Shown here: positions 61,160 to 64,000 of the stretch, one piece after another
Layout: each line of letters opens with the position of its first letter
Position numbering within the stretch: position 1 is the first letter of the stretch
Assembly (NCBI RefSeq): GCF_000504165.1
Contig: NZ_AYSE01000004.1
Location: 620,001 to 684,000, forward strand
DNA length: 64,000 nucleotides
Origin: Bacillus sp. FJAT-14578
Lineage (GTDB): Bacteria > Bacillota > Bacilli > Bacillales > Bacillaceae_H
Reading direction: 5' to 3'
Notes under the pieces: generated by a model
Databases searched by the model: none
What the model was told of the DNA's origin: nothing
The model's input: only the letters and a program-made list of their open reading frames with translations
Made by a program: the position numbers and the translations under genes

Positions 61160-61510
61160 ATGGCAGAAATATTTTGGTATATTTATTTAGGGATATTGGG
61201 CACTGCAGCGATTGGATTTTTGATCAAGGGAGACAAAACCATTTTTGGTAAGTTAGACTTTGCGATCTCCATCATTACTTGGCTTGGGCTTTTCGGCTAC
61301 GTGACAGATACGCCGATTTTTACACCTCTTGTATGGCAAGTTGTGTTTGTCGGCGGAATCATTTGGGATGTCGCCTTCGGCTTCATCAAGAGTCATGATA
61401 ATCATGAGCTTGAAGAAATGCCTAAACCAATTCGATACCTTTATATCATAGGTATGATCATCATCCTGCTCGGTCCATTATATTATGGTCTGTTTAGATA
61501 TGCATTTTGA
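61160..61510 (+). CDS. Small membrane protein (116 aa), function unknown
   Basis: The protein has four predicted helices (about residues 3-22, 32-48, 55-75 and 90-112). AAAAGGAAATAAG precedes the ATG and a -10-like TATAAT lies about 35 bases upstream. Motifs such as FAISIITWLGLFGYVTDTP are not ones I know. It stands alone, followed by repeat R5. Confidence 0.7.
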   Translation: MAEIFWYIYLGILGTAAIGFLIKGDKTIFGKLDFAISIITWLGLFGYVTDTPIFTPLVWQVVFVGGIIWDVAFGFIKSHDNHELEEMPKPIRYLYIIGMIIILLGPLYYGLFRYAF

Positions 61511-61575
61511 AACAAACAATGACAGCCTGTCGGGGATACGGTGGGCTTTTTCTATTTCTGTAAACACCTTTTTAT

Positions 61576-61652
61576 CCTTCTTCGACCTGCCCCGTTAGTG
61601 CAATAAAAAAGCCTTACTCCTTATTGAAGTAAAGCCACCCGTTAGTTGAAGT
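61576..61652. repeat. Dispersed intergenic repeat R5 (fullest copy)
   Basis: CCTGCCCCGTTAGTGCAATA, AAAAAGCCTTACTCCTTATTG, AAGTAAAGCCACCCGTTAGTTG and AAG form the most complete copy (each piece is quoted in part). GGCTTTACTT pairs with AGTAAGGCTTTTTTATTG, giving a terminator-like stem. Confidence 0.65.
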
Positions 61653-61749
61653 ACATTACTTCACAATCTTTAGTTTTTCACGTTAAATAATCCTTTTACT
61701 TCTTCCCAACATATAATGTTGAGAGCCTAACTAAAAGGAGTGAAATCAT

Positions 61750-62025
61750 ATGGGATATTTCCCACGGCAGGGGACAATGGCACCGCAATCTCCTCCCCCA
61801 CCTTTCATACCACCAAAACCTTCTGTATCCTATATTATTGACTGTGTATATCAAAACACTTATGTATGGCTTATAAATGGGGACCAATTCTGGTTTTACC
61901 CAACTCGTGTCGAATATGGTGAAGTATCTGGATATAGATGGAACGGTGCCTTCTGGCAATTCTACGGAATTGACCCAAGATTTATAGATTCTGTTGCCTG
62001 TTCTCCTACACCTACTCTTTACTAA
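61750..62025 (+). CDS. Small Pro-rich hypothetical protein (91 aa)
   Basis: GGAGTGAAATC precedes the ATG at 61750. The N-terminal 27 residues are Pro-rich (GTMAPQSPPPPFIPPKPS); the rest is a beta-rich region with many aromatics (YVWLINGDQFWFYPTRVEYG, YRWNGAFWQFYGID). The composition resembles small spore-coat or surface proteins of Bacillus, but I cannot assign a family. A strong terminator follows. Confidence 0.75.
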   Translation: MGYFPRQGTMAPQSPPPPFIPPKPSVSYIIDCVYQNTYVWLINGDQFWFYPTRVEYGEVSGYRWNGAFWQFYGIDPRFIDSVACSPTPTLY

Positions 62026-62029
62026 AATC

Positions 62030-62069
62030 CAAAAAGCCTTATGGTAATTAAAAACCACAAGGCTTTTTC
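62030..62069 (+). terminator. Terminator of the Pro-rich protein gene
   Basis: AAAAAGCCTTATGGT pairs with ACCACAAGGCTTTTT. Confidence 0.8.
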
Positions 62070-62136
62070 CTTTGTAATGGACATAAATTAAATACATATT
62101 TCCGCGATATAATCCATTCTAAGTAGTATTAACTAT

Positions 62137-62210
62137 TTCACTAACCTGCTAGTTTGTTCAATAAGAAGAGGCTACCTTCTTATTGAAGAATCGCCCCCGT
62201 TAGCCAACCA
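62137..62210. repeat. Dispersed intergenic repeat R6
   Basis: CACTAACCTGCTAGTTTGTTC, AATAAGAAGAGGCTACC, TTCTTATTGAAGAATCGCCC and CCGTTAGCC keep both halves of the repeat; AATAAGAAG pairs with CTTCTTATT. It follows the Pro-rich protein gene terminator. Confidence 0.6.
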
Positions 62211-62282
62211 TGAACCAGAGATTCACCACAGAAAATGCAAGAAAATTACGTTCTTACATGGTAGTTCAACAAGAACCGATAT

Positions 62283-62885
62283 TTATTCTCTCATAAAGCC
62301 ATCATTATTAAATACAAGTTCCCCGTCCTCTTCTATTAGCTTATATGTCCCGTCTTCAAGGCATTTTGTGATTTCGCCAAACCATTCTTCTAAGCTCCTT
62401 GATATAATCTTACGTTCTTCCCAGTCGTGCCAGAAAGTAATAATTTGACCCTTCGTTCCTCCTTCGGCAGGGTCTAAATCAATACAAATATCATCCCCCA
62501 TACCATTGGTGGCTATGGAAATCCAACGAGGGTTCCACCAGGCTTCCTTTTTTACTGGTCCCACAGCTTCGACTTCTTCGAAATCTTCAAATGCCTTATT
62601 ATCTAAGAGTTCTTTCATTGTTTCCCACGTATATACTATTTCATCTAAAGTTAATAAATCATAATTGCCTATGGCTCCTACGTACTCAAATCGCTGCTCG
62701 GGATATTCATTTTTTTGTCCGTTATGTATGAGTAATAATTCCTTAAAACTATTGGGAAACGTAACTCCCATCTTTTGTTCAGCTTTCGCAATTTCAGCTT
62801 TAGTAGCTGGTTTATTAAAACTTTCGGCTATCTCTGGACAATTTAATTCCAGCCAATGCTCGAATTTACTCCAAAGCTTTTTCAC
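62283..62885 (-). CDS. SMI1/KNR4 (SUKH-1) family protein
   Basis: This 200-residue protein has the SUKH-1 fold: KPATKAEIAKAEQKMGVTFPNSFKELLLIHNGQ, then ISIATNGMGDDICIDLDPAEGGTKGQIITFWHDWEERKIISRSLEEWF (both in parts). The G-D-D-I-C-I-D-L segment is a family mark. SUKH proteins are common immunity proteins against contact-dependent toxins, but many Bacillus members stand alone. A GTG at 62885 with AAGGGGAG seven bases upstream is the likely start; the frame reaches an ATG at 62909. No toxin gene is next to it here. Confidence 0.88.
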   Translation of the reverse strand: MKKLWSKFEHWLELNCPEIAESFNKPATKAEIAKAEQKMGVTFPNSFKELLLIHNGQKNEYPEQRFEYVGAIGNYDLLTLDEIVYTWETMKELLDNKAFEDFEEVEAVGPVKKEAWWNPRWISIATNGMGDDICIDLDPAEGGTKGQIITFWHDWEERKIISRSLEEWFGEITKCLEDGTYKLIEEDGELVFNNDGFMRE

Positions 62886-62979
62886 ATCACAACTCCCCTT
62901 GCTTAACATAATTAAAGCTATACAAAAACTTTGATTTCACTTTAAATTTTCAGCAATCTTATTATAAACGCTTATTGAA

Positions 62980-63020
62980 CTATCCTCCCCCGTTAGTGAA
63001 ACAAGAAAAGTTATTATTGT
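62980..63020. repeat. Dispersed intergenic repeat R7 (partial)
   Basis: CTCCCCCGTTAGTGAAACAA followed by GAAAAGTTATTATTG is the left half of the repeat; it overlaps the end of the DUF2199-like gene. Confidence 0.45.
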
Positions 63021-63280
63021 TTTTCTTCATCACATAGCTCTTCTGCAATCTGCTTTATACGCTCTACTGTTACACCTTCTCTTTGTTCTATAGCTAAGGG
63101 ATGATCAGTTGGTTCTAACTCAACAATACACAAATCTTCATTCATCTCTATTCGGCTTTCTTGCTCTTCTGATGGTATGTCGTAACAATAATCAGGAACA
63201 GGACTTCCATAACTCATTGGAAGTTCATCGTGATACTTTCCACAACATCTACATAAATAACCTTCTTGATAATTACTCAT
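63014..63280 (-). CDS. DUF2199-like protein with internal deletion
   Basis: This 88-residue protein begins like DUF2199 proteins (YLCRCCGKYHDELPMSYGSPVPDYCYDIP in parts, with a Cys pair, then ESRIEMNEDLCIV) and ends like them (LEPTDHPLAIEQREGVTVERI). The middle of the family, with its W-x-W-V-S-L-S type core, is missing, and the frame is kept. GGAGGATT lies before the ATG at 63280. It may be a non-functional deletion form. It lies between the SUKH gene and another small gene on the same strand. Confidence 0.7.
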   Translation of the reverse strand: MSNYQEGYLCRCCGKYHDELPMSYGSPVPDYCYDIPSEEQESRIEMNEDLCIVELEPTDHPLAIEQREGVTVERIKQIAEELCDEEKQ

Positions 63281-63355
63281 TATATAATCCTCCACGAGAG
63301 AAACAGTTTTTTCCGATATTAGCCACAAAACACAATAAAGAATCAATGAAGGTTT

Positions 63356-63400
63356 CTTCTTCCACTAACCTGCCCCGCCAGTTCAACAAGCGATTTATAT
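63356..63400. repeat. Dispersed intergenic repeat R8 (partial)
   Basis: TCTTCCACTAACCTGCCCCG, CCAGTTCAACAAG and TATTGAAG belong to the same repeat family. Confidence 0.5.
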
Positions 63401-63406
63401 TGAAGT

Positions 63407-63856
63407 CTACAACATAATTTCCCAAAACTCACGGTCATCTAGAACTAGGTCATAAGGTGTTTTTACATCTTTCCAACGAATGCTTCGTTTATTCATAATA
63501 GGTAACTCTTCTTCACCGTTCCAACTAGTAAAATACTCTACAACACCTCCAGTTTGAAGGGCTTCTTCTAGATACGAATATAGTAAAGCTAAACACTTGT
63601 TTTCTATTGCATTTCCTTTCACCTCATATTTTAAGGGGATGGAATTAGAATAGGCTGCTACTTGATGTTTGAATGAGAAGTGTGGACTATATGAAAACCT
63701 TCTTTTCGATTTGCTATCGTAATTATTTTCAAAATATAGATGTGCTGCATCCAATTCAGTTTTAAAGACATTCGGTTGTTCAGGAGACACGGGATTTAAT
63801 CCAAATGAACCTTTAGGTAATCTCCTGGGTGAAGCAATATAAATATATTGAGACAT
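63407..63856 (-). CDS. Hypothetical protein (149 aa)
   Basis: This protein starts YIYIASPRRLPKGSFGLNP, has a middle with HLYFENNYDSKSKRRFSYSP and a C-terminal part ending KTPYDLVLDDREFWEI. No membrane helix or known motif is seen. AAAGGAAAAA precedes the ATG at 63856. The layout (a small globular protein beside SUKH and DUF2199 genes) fits accessory or immunity-type genes, but this is only an inference. Confidence 0.7.
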   Translation of the reverse strand: MSQYIYIASPRRLPKGSFGLNPVSPEQPNVFKTELDAAHLYFENNYDSKSKRRFSYSPHFSFKHQVAAYSNSIPLKYEVKGNAIENKCLALLYSYLEEALQTGGVVEYFTSWNGEEELPIMNKRSIRWKDVKTPYDLVLDDREFWEIML

Positions 63857-63879
63857 AAGTATTTTTCCTTTCTATACAT

Positions 63880-63915
63880 CCTTCTTCCGCTAACCTACCC
63901 GGTTTGTGGAAGAGA
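63880..63915. repeat. Dispersed intergenic repeat R9 (partial)
   Basis: CTTCTTCCGCTAACCTACCC then GGTTTGTGGAAG: a worn left part of the family. From 63916 to the window end no gene can be called. Confidence 0.4.
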
Positions 63916-64000
63916 ATGAGTCAGTATGTTCGTACATCGCTTCACCCCAAGAACAGTAAATATGAGTCGAGGTACGAATCAGCATTTTTATTTTGAGTTC

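Overview
The window is chromosomal DNA of a spore-forming, Gram-positive Bacillaceae species (AT-rich; roughly 40% GC by eye). Support comes from GGAGG-type ribosome binding sites with occasional GTG/TTG starts, an alpha/beta-type small acid-soluble spore protein, a large SRP RNA of the Bacillus type, a TatAd/TatCd pair, a YtsJ-type malic enzyme, a GltC-like regulator and Fur boxes of the Bacillus type. I cannot name the species.

Layout. 1-5.4 kb is a quinone/aromatic-stress island: two ring-cleaving VOC dioxygenases, a flavin reductase, an intact and a decayed DoxX gene, a class III extradiol dioxygenase and a divergent XRE-cupin regulator, with MhqR-like palindromes. 5.9-12.7 kb is a compact ethanolamine operon (eutW, eutV, ANTAR-type leader, eutA, eutB, eutC, ethanolamine permease) without microcompartment genes. 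13-18.3 kb is a mixed region (Ogt, MecA-like adaptor, GNAT, nitrilase, small membrane proteins, PsiE-like protein, DeoR regulator). 18.5-23.5 kb holds an IS1341-type TnpB element inserted behind tatC, a tatA-tatC pair split by a palindromic repeat, and a Tat-signal amidohydrolase next to its probable translocase. 23.9-26.3 kb carries a SASP gene, a WGxxGxxG surface protein, six tRNAs, one decayed tRNA and the SRP RNA.

26.5-37 kb is the most striking part: an overlapping minus-strand operon of DUF4132 protein, MoxR AAA+ ATPase, DUF5682 protein, VWA protein and double-SWIM protein, in the same order as the uncharacterised E. coli yehI-L-M-P-Q genes, followed by a sixth small gene. 37-50 kb has scattered metabolic genes, a zinc-ribbon/Mrr-like endonuclease pair, malic enzyme, a TagO-like protein that has lost its catalytic residues, and an XRE-cupin/EamA divergent pair. 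50-53.3 kb is a Fur-controlled hydroxamate-siderophore importer lacking its ATPase. 53.5-64 kb holds an orphan sugar-binding protein, pseudogenes (MOSC, others), small membrane proteins, gdhA with a divergent GltC-like regulator, and a run of SUKH/DUF2199-type genes.

The region has many decayed genes (DoxX, DeoR, TetR-like, BstA, MOSC, Tn3, tRNA) and two intergenic palindromic repeat families, one of which sits exactly at the 3' ends of three genes. All annotation was done by reading; no searches were run, so family names rest on recognised motifs and remembered family members.
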